A stretch of 64,000 nucleotides of DNA from Sphingomonas cavernae (GTDB taxonomy: Bacteria > Pseudomonadota > Alphaproteobacteria > Sphingomonadales > Sphingomonadaceae): assembly GCF_003590775.1 (NCBI RefSeq), contig NZ_QYUM01000002.1:62001-126000 (forward strand). The letters run 5' to 3'. Numbering within the stretch: the stretch's first letter is position 1; the number at the start of each line of letters is the position of its first letter. Under the pieces are notes generated by a model. The model did no database searches, was not told the DNA's origin, and saw only the letters and a program-made list of their open reading frames with translations. Shown piece by piece: positions 44,009 to 53,455 of the stretch. Both the position numbers and the translations under genes were made by a program.

Positions 44009-46309
44009 TCAGCGGGAAAGGGATGTCACCACCACACCGGTTTCGCTCGCGATGTCGGCGGCTGTCCGCGACAGGTCATGCTTGCGGAAGGGCGTGGTCC
44101 GTAGACGCTTGCCCGTCGCCTGAAAGATCGCGTTGCCGACCGCCGGACCGATCGGCCCCATCGGTGCCTCTCCGATCATCTCGAAACGGTCGTTGTTCGA
44201 CAGCGCGTCAAAATGGACATTGATCAGCCGCGGTGCGTCGGCGAGGCGCAGGATGGGATATTCGTCGAAATTGCCTTCGACGATCGCGCCGTCCTTCACC
44301 GTCACCTCCTCGTTCAGCGCCGTATTGAGCCCAAAGATGACGCCACCCTCGATCTGCGCGCGGACGGCGTCCTGATTGGCCACGCGGCCGCAGTCGAACG
44401 CAACATCGACCTGCTTCACCGAAATGGTGCCCTCCTCGCTCACCGCGACGTGGGCGACCATGCACATCGTCGTGCCCTCATTTCGCAAGGCACCTTTCGG
44501 CCAGTTGGAGATCGCGATGCCTCGCCCTTCACCCTTGGTGAGCGGTTTGCCCCAGCCCGCTTTTTCGGCGGCTATCTTGAGGCAATCGGACCATGACTTG
44601 TCCCACTTGCCGAGCAGCCGCAGCCGGTATTCGAGCGGGTCGATGCCCGCCGCGATCGCGCATTCGTCGATGAAGGTTTCGGTGATGAAGGCGTGCGAGT
44701 TGTAGCAGGGCGCACGATAGGCGCCCGTCAATATGTTGAGCGGCAGGTCACTGGTCGCCAGACGCACATTGGGAATGATGCCGCTGGTGAAATAGGGCAT
44801 GTCGGCATAGCCCATCGGCAGCGCCATCCCGGTCGCGTTCGCTTCCGCACTCACCGCCTTGGGCAGCCCGGTCTGCTCGTCGAGGATCGCCTTGAACCGG
44901 GTCATGACGGGGTTGCGGTAGCGCCCTTGACGCATCGTCTCCTCGCGCGACCAGATCACCTTGACCGGCTTGCCCGGATATTCCTTCGCAACCGCCAGCA
45001 CCATGCGCGCATCGTCGGACAGCGTGCGTCGGCCAAACCCGCCGCCGACATAGGTCTGATGGACCTTCACCTTTTCGGGGGCGATGCCGGTTTCGTCGAC
45101 GACGACCCAGAAAGCCTGGCCCTGATCCTGCGAAGGCAGCCAAGCCTCCACGGCGTCCCCGGTCACCAGCGCCGTGCCATTGAGCGGTTCCAGCGTCGCA
45201 TTCTCGCATAGCGGCGTCGCGTAGAGTCCCTCGACAACCTTGCCGCCAGAGACCGCATCGACATCGCCCGCCTTTCGGATCGACTTGCCAGCCGCCTTGG
45301 CAAGAATCGCCCTACGCGCCTCATTGATCGCCTCGGTCGAGGTCCACTGCGCACCGGGGCCCGCATCCCATTCAACGGGAAGCGCGTCGAGCGCCATTTT
45401 CGCCTGCCAGTAATGGTCGGCGATCACGGCCACGCCGCTCTGGGCCGCAGTTCCCTGAAGCCCGAAGGTCGCCTTTGGCTTGACCGGCGCGCCCTTCGTC
45501 TTCGCGGGATCGACGACGACGACCGCACGGACGCCGGGCATGCGCAGCACCGCTTCGGGCTGGTGGCTCTTCAAACGGCCGCCTTGGGCCGGTGCCTGCA
45601 TCAACGCCGCGTAGACCATGCCGGGGAGTTGCACGTCTATCCCATAGACAGTCTCGCCTTTGACCATCTCGGGCAGATTGAGCTTTCCGGGAGACGCCTT
45701 GCCCAGAAAAGTCCATTCAGACTGTGATTTGAGCGCCGGCTCGGCGGCAAGCTTTATCCGCCCTGCCTCCGCTGCCACCTCGCCAAAGCGCAGCTTGCGG
45801 CCCGTCGGCTGGTGAACCAGAAGACTCGGGCGCGTCTCAATCTCGTCGACTGGCACTTTCCAGCGCGCCGCGGCGGCCGCCTTCAACCGTTCGCGCGCGC
45901 TCGCGCCCAGTTGAAGCGCCTGCTTCATGCGCACCGGATCTGTGCCATGGCCGCTGAAGAACGGCAGAAATCCGGAGGTATAGCTTCCGCCTTCGACGAA
46001 ATCCCGATGAATGGATGCGAACTCGGCCCGTACCTTGGACCAGTCGCATCCGAGCTCCTCGGTCACGTTCATCGCCACTTGCGTCATCGCGCCATTGCCG
46101 ATTTCAGGGGTAGGCACGCGCACTGTCACCACATCGTCCGGCGCGATCTCAATCCAGGGCGACAGTTCGATGCCGGCGGGTGCGTCAGCACCCCACGGAC
46201 CGCTCCGGCCCGGCTGCCCGGCTGCGCGTGCTGCGCCGAGCGCCATGCCACCCGCGAACACCGTCGCCGAGACGAGGAAGCTGCGCCGGTCCATCGAGAG
46301 ATCGTTCAT
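44009..46309 (-). CDS. Molybdenum hydroxylase large subunit (isoquinoline 1-oxidoreductase beta/aldehyde dehydrogenase type)
   Basis: A 766-residue xanthine oxidase-family subunit binding the molybdopterin cofactor. The N-terminus MNDLSMDRRSFLVSATVFAGG is a twin-arginine signal, so the enzyme is exported folded. VGGGFGRRTLSD, GAYRAPCYNSHAF and IGEAPMGPIGPAVGNAI are family cofactor and active-site segments, the last with the catalytic Glu. ATG 46309 follows AGGAGG. The partner 2Fe-2S subunit is 10 bases upstream. It probably oxidises an aldehyde or N-heterocycle; the substrate is not known. Confidence 0.92.
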   Translation of the reverse strand: MNDLSMDRRSFLVSATVFAGGMALGAARAAGQPGRSGPWGADAPAGIELSPWIEIAPDDVVTVRVPTPEIGNGAMTQVAMNVTEELGCDWSKVRAEFASIHRDFVEGGSYTSGFLPFFSGHGTDPVRMKQALQLGASARERLKAAAAARWKVPVDEIETRPSLLVHQPTGRKLRFGEVAAEAGRIKLAAEPALKSQSEWTFLGKASPGKLNLPEMVKGETVYGIDVQLPGMVYAALMQAPAQGGRLKSHQPEAVLRMPGVRAVVVVDPAKTKGAPVKPKATFGLQGTAAQSGVAVIADHYWQAKMALDALPVEWDAGPGAQWTSTEAINEARRAILAKAAGKSIRKAGDVDAVSGGKVVEGLYATPLCENATLEPLNGTALVTGDAVEAWLPSQDQGQAFWVVVDETGIAPEKVKVHQTYVGGGFGRRTLSDDARMVLAVAKEYPGKPVKVIWSREETMRQGRYRNPVMTRFKAILDEQTGLPKAVSAEANATGMALPMGYADMPYFTSGIIPNVRLATSDLPLNILTGAYRAPCYNSHAFITETFIDECAIAAGIDPLEYRLRLLGKWDKSWSDCLKIAAEKAGWGKPLTKGEGRGIAISNWPKGALRNEGTTMCMVAHVAVSEEGTISVKQVDVAFDCGRVANQDAVRAQIEGGVIFGLNTALNEEVTVKDGAIVEGNFDEYPILRLADAPRLINVHFDALSNNDRFEMIGEAPMGPIGPAVGNAIFQATGKRLRTTPFRKHDLSRTAADIASETGVVVTSLSR

Positions 46310-46319
46310 GACCGCCTCC

Positions 46320-46778
46320 TCAGCTCTGCTCTGCCACGGCGCGGTGGATTGCCATGCGGACGCGCGGATAGGTGCCGCAGCGGCAGATGTTCGAAAGCGC
46401 ACCGTCAATGTCCGCGTCGCTGGGCCTGGCATTCTTCTTCAGCAGGTCGGCCGCCGCCATCAGCATGCCTGCCTGGCAATAGCCGCATTGCGGCACATTG
46501 AGTTCGACCCACAGCTTCTGCAGGAAGTGATCGCCCTGCTTCGACAGCCCCTCTATCGTCACCACATCGGCGCCGCTCAGATCCTCCAGGCGCACCTGGC
46601 AGGATGGCACGGCGCCGCCGTTCAGATGGACCGTGCAAGCGCCGCATTGGGCTATGCCGCAACCATATTTGGTGCCCGTAAGCTGCAGATGATCGCGCAG
46701 CACCCAGAGCAAGGGCGTGGACGGATCAGCGTCGACCGATCGCGCCTTCCCGTTCACGCGGAAACGAACGGTTGCCAT
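46320..46778 (-). CDS. 2Fe-2S subunit of molybdenum hydroxylase (isoquinoline 1-oxidoreductase alpha type)
   Basis: A 152-residue protein with two 2Fe-2S clusters: plant-type C40, C45, C48 and C60 (KYGCGIAQCGACTVHLNG) and helical-domain C98, C101, C132 and C134 (PQCGYCQAG, NICRCGTY). ATG 46778 (MATVRFRVNG) follows GGGAGG. It carries no signal and presumably exports with the twin-arginine-bearing large subunit. It passes electrons from molybdenum to a cytochrome c. Confidence 0.95.
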   Translation of the reverse strand: MATVRFRVNGKARSVDADPSTPLLWVLRDHLQLTGTKYGCGIAQCGACTVHLNGGAVPSCQVRLEDLSGADVVTIEGLSKQGDHFLQKLWVELNVPQCGYCQAGMLMAAADLLKKNARPSDADIDGALSNICRCGTYPRVRMAIHRAVAEQS

Positions 46779-46834
46779 CGAAACCTCCCCATATGGGCCC
46801 GGCCTTCGCGGATCGTGCGAAGGCCGGGTGAACG

Positions 46835-47149
46835 TCACTTCTTGGCGGGCAGCTTGGCCAGATCGGCGTCGATCTTCGCCAGAACCTCATCACTGAACTT
46901 CTCGGGCTCGTAGGTCTGCACCTGTTTCAGTGTCATCGGCCGCGCCATGTCGATCTGCGGATTTGTCGTCATGCCCGGTACGTGCTTTTCGAGAATGGCT
47001 TTCGTTTCCGGATTATCGAGCAGCGTGCCGATATCGGTCTCGGCCGCGCTATACGCCGCGGACGCCGCCTGCGCGACAGCCACAGGCGCAGCGAGGCCCG
47101 CAGTCATTGAAACAGCGAATGCGCTTGCGATGATCAGCTTGCGAAACAT
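46835..47149 (-). CDS. Small secreted protein between PQQ dehydrogenase and molybdenum hydroxylase
   Basis: A 104-residue protein with a clear signal peptide (MFRKLIIASAFAVSMTAGLAAPVAVAQA). The mature part of about 75 residues (YSAAETDIGTLLDNPETKAILEKHVPGMTTNPQIDMARPMTLKQVQTYEPEKFSDEVLAKIDADLAKLP) is helical with no Cys. I do not recognise a characterised family. GGAGAG precedes ATG 47149. The operon position suggests a periplasmic accessory or substrate-related role in the oxidation module. Confidence 0.85.
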   Translation of the reverse strand: MFRKLIIASAFAVSMTAGLAAPVAVAQAASAAYSAAETDIGTLLDNPETKAILEKHVPGMTTNPQIDMARPMTLKQVQTYEPEKFSDEVLAKIDADLAKLPAKK

Positions 47150-47211
47150 AGTTATACTCTCCTCGTTGATTATGGTGGTGAAATGGTGCGGTCGATCGCG
47201 TGCCCTCCCGT

Positions 47212-49302
47212 TCAAAACCGCGACGCGCCTTGGACCTCCGATGTCTTGCGGGTTCCGTTGGCCTCACGCGCGGTGGCACGAATATAGGACCAGAGATTGT
47301 GGACCTGTCCACGCGTCAGTTGCGGAAATGCCGGCATCCCGCGTTCGATCATCGCCCCGTCATGAAGGACGGTCCAAAGATCATCTTCGGACATCGCGAT
47401 CGCCGATTCCCTAAGATCGGGTCCGGGCGTGCCGGCGCTGTGCATGTTCGCGCCGTGACACGCCATGCACATGATCGACAGCCCCTGCCCCTTGGCGACG
47501 CTTTTCTCATCGAGCGTGATCGAAGGATCGTCGAGCGGACGTACGGTCATGTCGCGGCCGGGCGAAGGCGGCAGCTTGCCCGTGCCACCGATCGCAAACG
47601 TCAGCAGCCGGCGCGGCTGCGCACCATATTTCCAGCCAACATCGAGAATGTGGGAAAGCGCCGCCGTCGTTCCGCCATAGCCGACGAGTACCGAGACATA
47701 TTGTTTGCCGCCCGCCACGTAGCTGATCGGCGCGGCAATGATCCCGAGCCCGGCGTTGAACCGCCACACGCGTTTTCCGGTCTTCGCGTCATAGGCGGAA
47801 AAATAGCCGTCGGCGGTCCCCTGAAAGACCAGCCCGCCCGCCGTCGTCAGCGTGCCGCCATTCCAGAGCGTTTCGATCGGGACTTTCCAGCGCTGCTCCT
47901 GTTTCACCGGATCCCAGGCGAGCAGAGCGCCGGTGCCGTCATCGGGGTCCTGCTTCCACGCCTGTACGGTCATACCACCAAAGGCCAACTCCCCTGGCTT
48001 GACGCTGGTCGAATAGCGCGCGCCCAGCTTCATATAGGGAATATACACCAACCCGGTCTTGGGGTTGTACGACATGTCCTGCCAGTTATGCGTGCCGAGC
48101 ATGCTCGGATACAGGATCGACTCGCCCGTCTCGTAACGGATATTGGCGGCCTCGACGGGGCGTCCTGTCTTGAGGTCGATCCGTTCCGCCCAGGTGACCT
48201 TGCCCGTCTTCTCCGCCGAGATCAGCTTGCCCGTTTCGCGGTCGATGACATAGAAAAAGCCGTTGGTGGGTGCCTGCATCAGCACTTTGCGCGGGGCGCC
48301 GTCGATTGGAAGCGTGGCGAGGATCATGTTCGCCGTGGCCTTGTAATCCCACGCCTCGCCGGGATTGACCTGATAATGCCAGATATACTTCCCGCTATCC
48401 GCGTCCAGCGCGACGATCGAGGCAAGGAACAGGTTGTCGCCGCCACCGGGGCTGCGCAGCTTGGGGTTATAGGGCCCGCCATTGCCCGTCCCGAGATATA
48501 TCCGGTTCAGCTCGGGATCGAAGGTGATGCCGTTCCACACGGTGCCGCCCAGGCCCTGCTTCCAGAACTCGCCGCCCCATGTCTTTGCCGCCATTTCCAT
48601 GGCCGGGTCGCCGGCATTGGCCTCGGGCGATCCCGGCACCGTATAGAAGCGCCATAGTTGCCTGCCCGTCACTTGGTCATAGGCTGTGACATAGCCGCGC
48701 TGATTGGCGTCGGCGCCTGCGTTGCCGATGATGACCTTGCCATTGAAGGTCCGCGGCGCCCCGGTGATCGTGTGCAAGGTCCGCGGTGGGAGCGTGTCGA
48801 CGCTCCACTGCTCCTTGCCCGTCGCCGCGTCGAGCGCGACGAGCCGCCCGTCGAGCACGCCCACGAAAACACGCCCGTCGGCATAGGCGACGCCCCGGTT
48901 CACGCCGAAGTTCATCCCCATCTTCGCGGGATTCACTTTCCAGATCTGCGGATCATATTTCCAGCGCAGCGTGCCCGTCGCAGCGTCGACCGCATACACC
49001 GACGAGTAGCTTCCCGTGAAATACAGGACGCCGTCTACCGCGAGCGGCGTGGCCTCGAGCGTGGCCTCGCCGTCGAGGTCAAGCCAGTTGGCAAGGCCAA
49101 GCGCCTCCGCATTTTCGACCCTGATCTGATCGAGCCGGCTATAGCCTGCTTCGTCACTGCCGCCGCCGTGGCTGGCCCAGTTCTCGGCCGTGCCGGTGAT
49201 TTGTGCCGCATTTGTCGACGGCGCCGACCGATCACCCTGCACGCCAGTGCAGTTCACGAGGGATGCCATCGCGGCGAGCATGACGAGGCGATATTTCGGC
49301 AA
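47212..49302 (-). CDS. PQQ-dependent alcohol dehydrogenase-like quinohaemoprotein, lipoprotein
   Basis: A 696-residue quinoprotein. The start is TTG 49302 with GGGGAG upstream, giving MPKYRLVMLAAMASLVNC, a lipobox-bearing signal. An eight-bladed PQQ propeller follows (repeated W-motifs such as ALDAATGKEQWSVDTL and VYAVDAATGTLRW), with the active-site WDYK region in NPGEAWDYKAT. A C-terminal cytochrome c domain carries MCMACH. The vicinal Cys-Cys disulfide of typical PQQ alcohol dehydrogenases is absent; its place reads MGMNFGVNRG. It should oxidise an alcohol in the periplasm and heads the five-gene operon. Confidence 0.92.
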   Translation of the reverse strand: MPKYRLVMLAAMASLVNCTGVQGDRSAPSTNAAQITGTAENWASHGGGSDEAGYSRLDQIRVENAEALGLANWLDLDGEATLEATPLAVDGVLYFTGSYSSVYAVDAATGTLRWKYDPQIWKVNPAKMGMNFGVNRGVAYADGRVFVGVLDGRLVALDAATGKEQWSVDTLPPRTLHTITGAPRTFNGKVIIGNAGADANQRGYVTAYDQVTGRQLWRFYTVPGSPEANAGDPAMEMAAKTWGGEFWKQGLGGTVWNGITFDPELNRIYLGTGNGGPYNPKLRSPGGGDNLFLASIVALDADSGKYIWHYQVNPGEAWDYKATANMILATLPIDGAPRKVLMQAPTNGFFYVIDRETGKLISAEKTGKVTWAERIDLKTGRPVEAANIRYETGESILYPSMLGTHNWQDMSYNPKTGLVYIPYMKLGARYSTSVKPGELAFGGMTVQAWKQDPDDGTGALLAWDPVKQEQRWKVPIETLWNGGTLTTAGGLVFQGTADGYFSAYDAKTGKRVWRFNAGLGIIAAPISYVAGGKQYVSVLVGYGGTTAALSHILDVGWKYGAQPRRLLTFAIGGTGKLPPSPGRDMTVRPLDDPSITLDEKSVAKGQGLSIMCMACHGANMHSAGTPGPDLRESAIAMSEDDLWTVLHDGAMIERGMPAFPQLTRGQVHNLWSYIRATAREANGTRKTSEVQGASRF

Positions 49303-49368
49303 GCGTGATTCTCCCCATCTCTGGCCGATGCTCACGTCGCGCAGCGCGAGACGTACGGGAACCGCCAC

Positions 49369-49390
49369 GAGTTATGAAACACGGTAACTC
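49369..49390. promoter_or_regulatory. Inverted repeat upstream of the PQQ dehydrogenase operon
   Basis: GAGTTA (49369-49374) and TAACTC (49385-49390) flank a 10-base spacer, 67 bases upstream of the TTG start. This could be an operator for a dimeric regulator. The 49303-49586 interval otherwise holds no supported gene. Confidence 0.35.
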
Positions 49391-49586
49391 ATAGTTTCGT
49401 TTTTCGGGTCTCGTCAACTTCGTCCGGCATCTGCGCTTTGAACACGTCCCCGCTCGTCGTGCGGCCAGGCACCGAAATGGCCCATCCCGCCCCTCGCTCC
49501 CGCCGGAACGATGCTTCGGGTTGTGCAGTGAGCAGTCTGTCAATCATCGCGCCCGTGATGCCGAAGCGCCCCCTCGGCACGACGCC

Positions 49587-49751
49587 TCAATCGCGGCCGA
49601 ACAGTTTGAATTCCGCGAACCGGATGGCGCGGCCAGGACGCTGGCGCATCACGGCGCGCACGCGGCTTTGCGCGTGCGCGGCCGTCGTCGTGGTGATGGC
49701 TGCCGCGGACAGCAGAAACGCTGCCGCAGCGCGGCGCAGGGTTCCAATCAT
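49587..49751 (-). CDS. Short secreted peptide or truncated gene remnant
   Basis: A 54-residue ORF with a convincing signal peptide (MIGTLRRAAAAFLLSAAAITTTTAAHAQ) and a good ribosome site (GGGAGAGGAA before ATG 49751), 17 bases after the sugar dehydrogenase stop. Only 26 mature residues follow (SRVRAVMRQRPGRAIRFAEF and onward). It may be a small secreted peptide or the 5' stub of a deleted exported enzyme. I could not recognise a continuation in the next 300 bases. Confidence 0.45.
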   Translation of the reverse strand: MIGTLRRAAAAFLLSAAAITTTTAAHAQSRVRAVMRQRPGRAIRFAEFKLFGRD

Positions 49752-49767
49752 TTCCTCTCCCTCAATC

Positions 49768-50694
49768 TTAATCGTGGAACGCGTCGGTGATCTCGCGCCG
49801 TCCGCGCAGGAAGGCGTCGGCCACCAGGCGCAGCGGATCGGTGTCGACATCGCTGCGGCCACCGCGGATCAATGTGGAAAAACGGCCATAAAGACCGGGA
49901 TACTCATGATCCTCGTTATGCTCCGTGCCGCTGGGGATCGAGAGCACCGCGCCGCCATTGGAGAGCTTCAGCGTCCCCGCATCGGTCTCGACGATGATGT
50001 CCCAGCTCTGCGGTCCGGTCTGCCGCCAATCGAGGTCCATGATGATCGGTGCGCCGGCCGTATCGCGAAACTCCATATCGGCAGCGATGGGCGCAGCGCG
50101 ATTGGCGGGAAGGACGAGTGTCGCCGATTTCAGGAAGAAGGGACGCGGCAGGATATGGGTGATGATCGACAGCGCATTGATGCCCGGATCGAACACACCG
50201 AGCCCGCCGGGCTCCCAGATCCACGCCTGGCCGGGATGCCAGACGCGGACATCCTCGCGCCAGATGACCGAAACGCTCTCGATCCTGCGTTCGGCCAGCC
50301 AGGCGCGTGCGGGGGCGACCCCGGACGCGAAGCGCGAATGCCAGCCCGCGAACAGCGTCGCCCCCACCTTGTCGGCGCGCGCGCTGAGCGCTGCCACTTC
50401 GGCCAGTGTCGCACCCGGCGGCTTTTCGAGAAAGACATGGATGCCGCGTTTGAGCGCCATGGCGGCGAGGTCGTAACGAACCTGCGGCGGCGTGCAGAGC
50501 GCAACCGCGTCCACCGCCGGCCCCTCATCCAGCAGCGTCTCGAGGCTGCGATGATGCGGAGTGCCGGGAACGCCCGGATCGCGCGGACTGACCGTCGCGG
50601 CGAGGCTGAAGGCGGCATTGCCGGCGATCGCAGGCAAATGCTGGTCGCGCGCGATCTTGCCCATGCCGACGACGGCGATGCGGATCGGGTCCAT
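49768..50694 (-). CDS. Gfo/Idh/MocA-family D-galactose/L-arabinose 1-dehydrogenase
   Basis: A 308-residue NAD(P)-dependent oxidoreductase. N-terminal Rossmann motif AVVGMGKIARDQHLPAI, then FLEKPPGATLAEV with the conserved EKP lysine, and a C-terminal beta-sheet substrate domain (GVFDPGINALSIITHILP). Length and context match Azospirillum-type L-arabinose/D-galactose 1-dehydrogenase, which makes the aldonolactone. It lies two bases after the AraD1-like gene in the operon. Exact sugar specificity is inferred from the pathway. Confidence 0.88.
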   Translation of the reverse strand: MDPIRIAVVGMGKIARDQHLPAIAGNAAFSLAATVSPRDPGVPGTPHHRSLETLLDEGPAVDAVALCTPPQVRYDLAAMALKRGIHVFLEKPPGATLAEVAALSARADKVGATLFAGWHSRFASGVAPARAWLAERRIESVSVIWREDVRVWHPGQAWIWEPGGLGVFDPGINALSIITHILPRPFFLKSATLVLPANRAAPIAADMEFRDTAGAPIIMDLDWRQTGPQSWDIIVETDAGTLKLSNGGAVLSIPSGTEHNEDHEYPGLYGRFSTLIRGGRSDVDTDPLRLVADAFLRGRREITDAFHD

Positions 50695-50696
50695 GA

Positions 50697-51689
50697 TCAG
50701 AGCGCCTTGACGGTCACGATCGCCTTGTCGGCGCGCGCCAGCGGATTGCGCAGCGGCAGTGTGAACGGCGCGGCCTCGATCTCGAACACATCGCCTTCCT
50801 CGGTCCGCACACCATCGGAGAACGACAGCGTCGCCGTGCCGTAGAAATGGACATGAACGTCGCCGGGGCGGCGGAACAGATCATATTTGAAATGGTGCGC
50901 CTCGAGATTGGCGAAGCTGTGCGACATGTTCGCTTCGCCCGAAAGAAAGGGCTTTTCCCACAATGTCTTGCCGTCCCGCAGGATGCGGCTTGCGCCCTTT
51001 ACATGCTCTGGAAGGTCGCCCACCAGCAGTTCGGGACCGAGCGCTGCCTGGCGCAGCTTGGAATGGGCGAGCCACAGATAGTTGTGACGCTCGGTCACAT
51101 GGTCGCTGAATTCGTTGGCAAGGCACAGGCCAAGGCGGAAGGGCGTGCCATCGGGACCGATGATGTAGATGCCCGCCAGTTCGGGCTCCTCGCCGCCGTC
51201 CTGCGCGAAAGCAGGCATGGTGAGCGCGGCGCCCGGGGCGACCAGTTGCGACCCGTCGCCCTTGTAGAACCATTCGGGCTGCTGGCCGGTCTCGCCGTGC
51301 GAAGGTTTGCCGCCCTCGAGCCCTTCAAGGAACATTCGCATCGAATCGGTCTTGGCGTCTGACGCCGCTGCCTCACGGTGCATCTTGTCACGCCCCTCGG
51401 CGGAACCAAGATGCGTGAGGCCGGTGCCGCTGAGCAGCACATGCGCCGGATCCTCGTGATCGATCGGCGAGATCAGACGACCGGCGGTAAGTTCTTCGCC
51501 AAGGTCCACGGCCGCGCCCGAACCGCATTCGGCCACCACATCGGCAAGCCCCTTGCCCTCGGCGATGGCGCGCAGCGCAAGCTCGCGGATGCTCGTCACG
51601 CCCGGAACAAAGGCGGCGGTATCGCCACGCGCGGCAATCACCGAGCGCGCACCATCAGCGCTGCGATGTTGCAGCAGACGCAATGCCAT
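50697..51689 (-). CDS. AraD1/GguC-family FAH-fold protein
   Basis: A 330-residue protein related to the AraD1/GguC group of the fumarylacetoacetate hydrolase superfamily. Motifs such as GTGLTHLGSAEGRDKMH, GDGSQLVAPGAALTMPAFAQDGGEEPELAGIYIIGPDGTPFRLGLCLANEFSDHVTE and HSKLRQAALGPELLVGDLP are typical. It is expected to act on 2-keto-3-deoxy pentonate in the non-phosphorylating arabinose/galactose route, upstream of ketoglutarate semialdehyde. The activity of this group is less firmly established than its neighbours'. Confidence 0.82.
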   Translation of the reverse strand: MALRLLQHRSADGARSVIAARGDTAAFVPGVTSIRELALRAIAEGKGLADVVAECGSGAAVDLGEELTAGRLISPIDHEDPAHVLLSGTGLTHLGSAEGRDKMHREAAASDAKTDSMRMFLEGLEGGKPSHGETGQQPEWFYKGDGSQLVAPGAALTMPAFAQDGGEEPELAGIYIIGPDGTPFRLGLCLANEFSDHVTERHNYLWLAHSKLRQAALGPELLVGDLPEHVKGASRILRDGKTLWEKPFLSGEANMSHSFANLEAHHFKYDLFRRPGDVHVHFYGTATLSFSDGVRTEEGDVFEIEAAPFTLPLRNPLARADKAIVTVKAL

Positions 51690-51780
51690 GAAAACTCTCC
51701 CTTCAAGGCGCCGCCATTGCGGGCGCCGTCATATTGCCACTGCGGGCCGGCATCTGATCGATGCCGACCCGCTCGTTCGA

Positions 51781-53349
51781 TCAGTTGACGATAAGCACCC
51801 CATCGACGAGGCGCGGCACACCGTCGCCGCGCGCGTCATCGCGCAGTTCCGCCGGGAGCAGTGCTGGTGAAAGGTTCTGGTACGAAACCGGCCGCAGGAA
51901 GCGATCGATCGCGAGGCTGCCCACCGAGGCGGTGCGCGCATCCGATGTCGCGGGGAACGGCCCGCCATGCACCATCGCATGACAGACTTCGACACCCGTC
52001 GGCCAGCCATTGGCGAGAATGCGGCCGACCTTGCGCTCGAGCACGGGCAACAAGCGGCCGGCAAGCTCCGCATCGGCATCGTCCATGTGCAGCGTCGCGG
52101 TGAGCTGTCCTTCAAGGCCACCGAGCACGGTGCGCAGTTCGGCCTCGTCGCGGCAACGAACGATGATCGACGAGGCGCCGAACACTTCATGGCCCAGCGC
52201 CTTGTCGGCCAGAAAGGCCTCGGCCGTGGTCTGGAACAGCATTGCCTGACCCCGCGTGCAGCCATTGCCTTCGCCGCCGCGCGCCAGCGTCTCGACGTCA
52301 GCGCTACCGCCCAGCGCCGCGGCGCCCTTTTCATATGCAGCATGGATACCGGTGGTCAGCATGACCTGCGAATCGGCCCCGCTCACCGCCTCCGTCGCCG
52401 CCGCGACGAAATCGTCCAGCCCCTCGCTCTCTATGGTGAGGACGAGGCCGGGATTGGTGCAGAACTGCCCCGCACCCATGGTCAACGAGCCGGCAAAGGC
52501 GGCGCCCAGCGCTGCCCCGCGCGTCTTCAGCGCCTCGGGCAGAAGCAGCACAGGGTTGATGCTCGACATTTCGGCATAGACGGGGATCGGCACCGGACGA
52601 GCCTGGGTCAGCGCCAGCAGCGCAAGACCGCCGCCACGCGATCCCGTGAAGCCGACCGCCGCGATGCGCGGATCCTGCACCAGTGCGGCGCCAAGATCGT
52701 TGCCCGGACCGACGAGATGCGAAAACACACCTTCGGGCAGCCCGCAGGCCACCACCGCGCGGGCGATGGCGTCGGCCACCAGTGCGCCGGTCTGGGGGTG
52801 CGCAGGATGCCCCTTCACCACCACTGGGCAGCCTGCGGCGAGCGCCGATGCAGTGTCGCCGCCCGCGGTCGAGAAGGCGAGCGGGAAGTTGGACGCTCCG
52901 AACACCGCGACGGGGCCCAGCGGAATCATCCTGAGACGCAGGTCGGGGCGAGGCAGCGGCTGGCGATCGGGCATTGCCGGATCGACGCGCAAGCCAAGCC
53001 ACGCGCCGCTCCGCACAACACTGGCGAACATGCGCAACTGGCCGATGGTGCGGCCGCGCTCGCCCTCCAGACGGGCGCGCGGCAGGCCAGATTCGCGCAT
53101 GGCTGCAACGACCAGGTCGTCGCCGATCGCCAGAATCTCCTCGGCGATTCGCTCAAGGAAGGCGGCACGGCTCTCGCGATCGGTGGCGCGGTACGCGTCG
53201 AAGGCCGCCTCGGCCGCGGCGCAGGCGACCGCCACATCTGCGGGGCCATGGACCGGGAATTCCGCGCCATCAGGTTGCCCCGTCTCTGCGGTTACAGAAC
53301 GAAAGCCATCATGCTTCACACGGTCGATCAAGCTGGCGTCAGCAGTCAT
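51781..53349 (-). CDS. 2,5-dioxovalerate (alpha-ketoglutarate semialdehyde) dehydrogenase
   Basis: A 522-residue NADP-preferring aldehyde dehydrogenase. Catalytic C297 is in [11 protein letters not shown] and the general base is E260 ([15 protein letters not shown]). [36 protein letters not shown] is diagnostic of the KGSADH subgroup. It oxidises ketoglutarate semialdehyde to 2-oxoglutarate, the last step of the oxidative pentose/galactose pathway. AAGGAG precedes ATG 53349. It is divergent from the FCD regulator. Confidence 0.93.
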   Translation of the reverse strand: MTADASLIDRVKHDGFRSVTAETGQPDGAEFPVHGPADVAVACAAAEAAFDAYRATDRESRAAFLERIAEEILAIGDDLVVAAMRESGLPRARLEGERGRTIGQLRMFASVVRSGAWLGLRVDPAMPDRQPLPRPDLRLRMIPLGPVAVFGASNFPLAFSTAGGDTASALAAGCPVVVKGHPAHPQTGALVADAIARAVVACGLPEGVFSHLVGPGNDLGAALVQDPRIAAVGFTGSRGGGLALLALTQARPVPIPVYAEMSSINPVLLLPEALKTRGAALGAAFAGSLTMGAGQFCTNPGLVLTIESEGLDDFVAAATEAVSGADSQVMLTTGIHAAYEKGAAALGGSADVETLARGGEGNGCTRGQAMLFQTTAEAFLADKALGHEVFGASSIIVRCRDEAELRTVLGGLEGQLTATLHMDDADAELAGRLLPVLERKVGRILANGWPTGVEVCHAMVHGGPFPATSDARTASVGSLAIDRFLRPVSYQNLSPALLPAELRDDARGDGVPRLVDGVLIVN

Positions 53350-53363
53350 TTACGTCTCCTTAT

Positions 53364-53374
53364 TACTCCGACAT
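53364..53374. promoter_or_regulatory. Degenerate FCD-regulator half-match near the KGSADH start
   Basis: TACTCCGACAT (minus strand ATGTCGGAGTA) matches 9 of 11 positions of the better site TTGTCGGACTA at 55686. It lies 15 bases upstream of the KGSADH start. Confidence 0.35.
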
Positions 53375-53455
53375 ATTACAGCGTTGCGGGGATGGCAATG
53401 TTTACCGTTTCGCGATCTCGTCGCCGCTGGTAATTGTCTGCGTAGAGGGAAAATC

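Noticed and set aside
49389-49580. 63-aa minus-strand ORF between the PQQ enzyme and the short secreted peptide
   Set aside because: No ribosome site, no signal and no recognised family; chance open frame in GC-rich DNA is more likely.
52646-53455. Long N-terminal extension of the FCD regulator
   Set aside because: It is antisense to the KGSADH gene; the winged-helix domain begins after ATG 53456.
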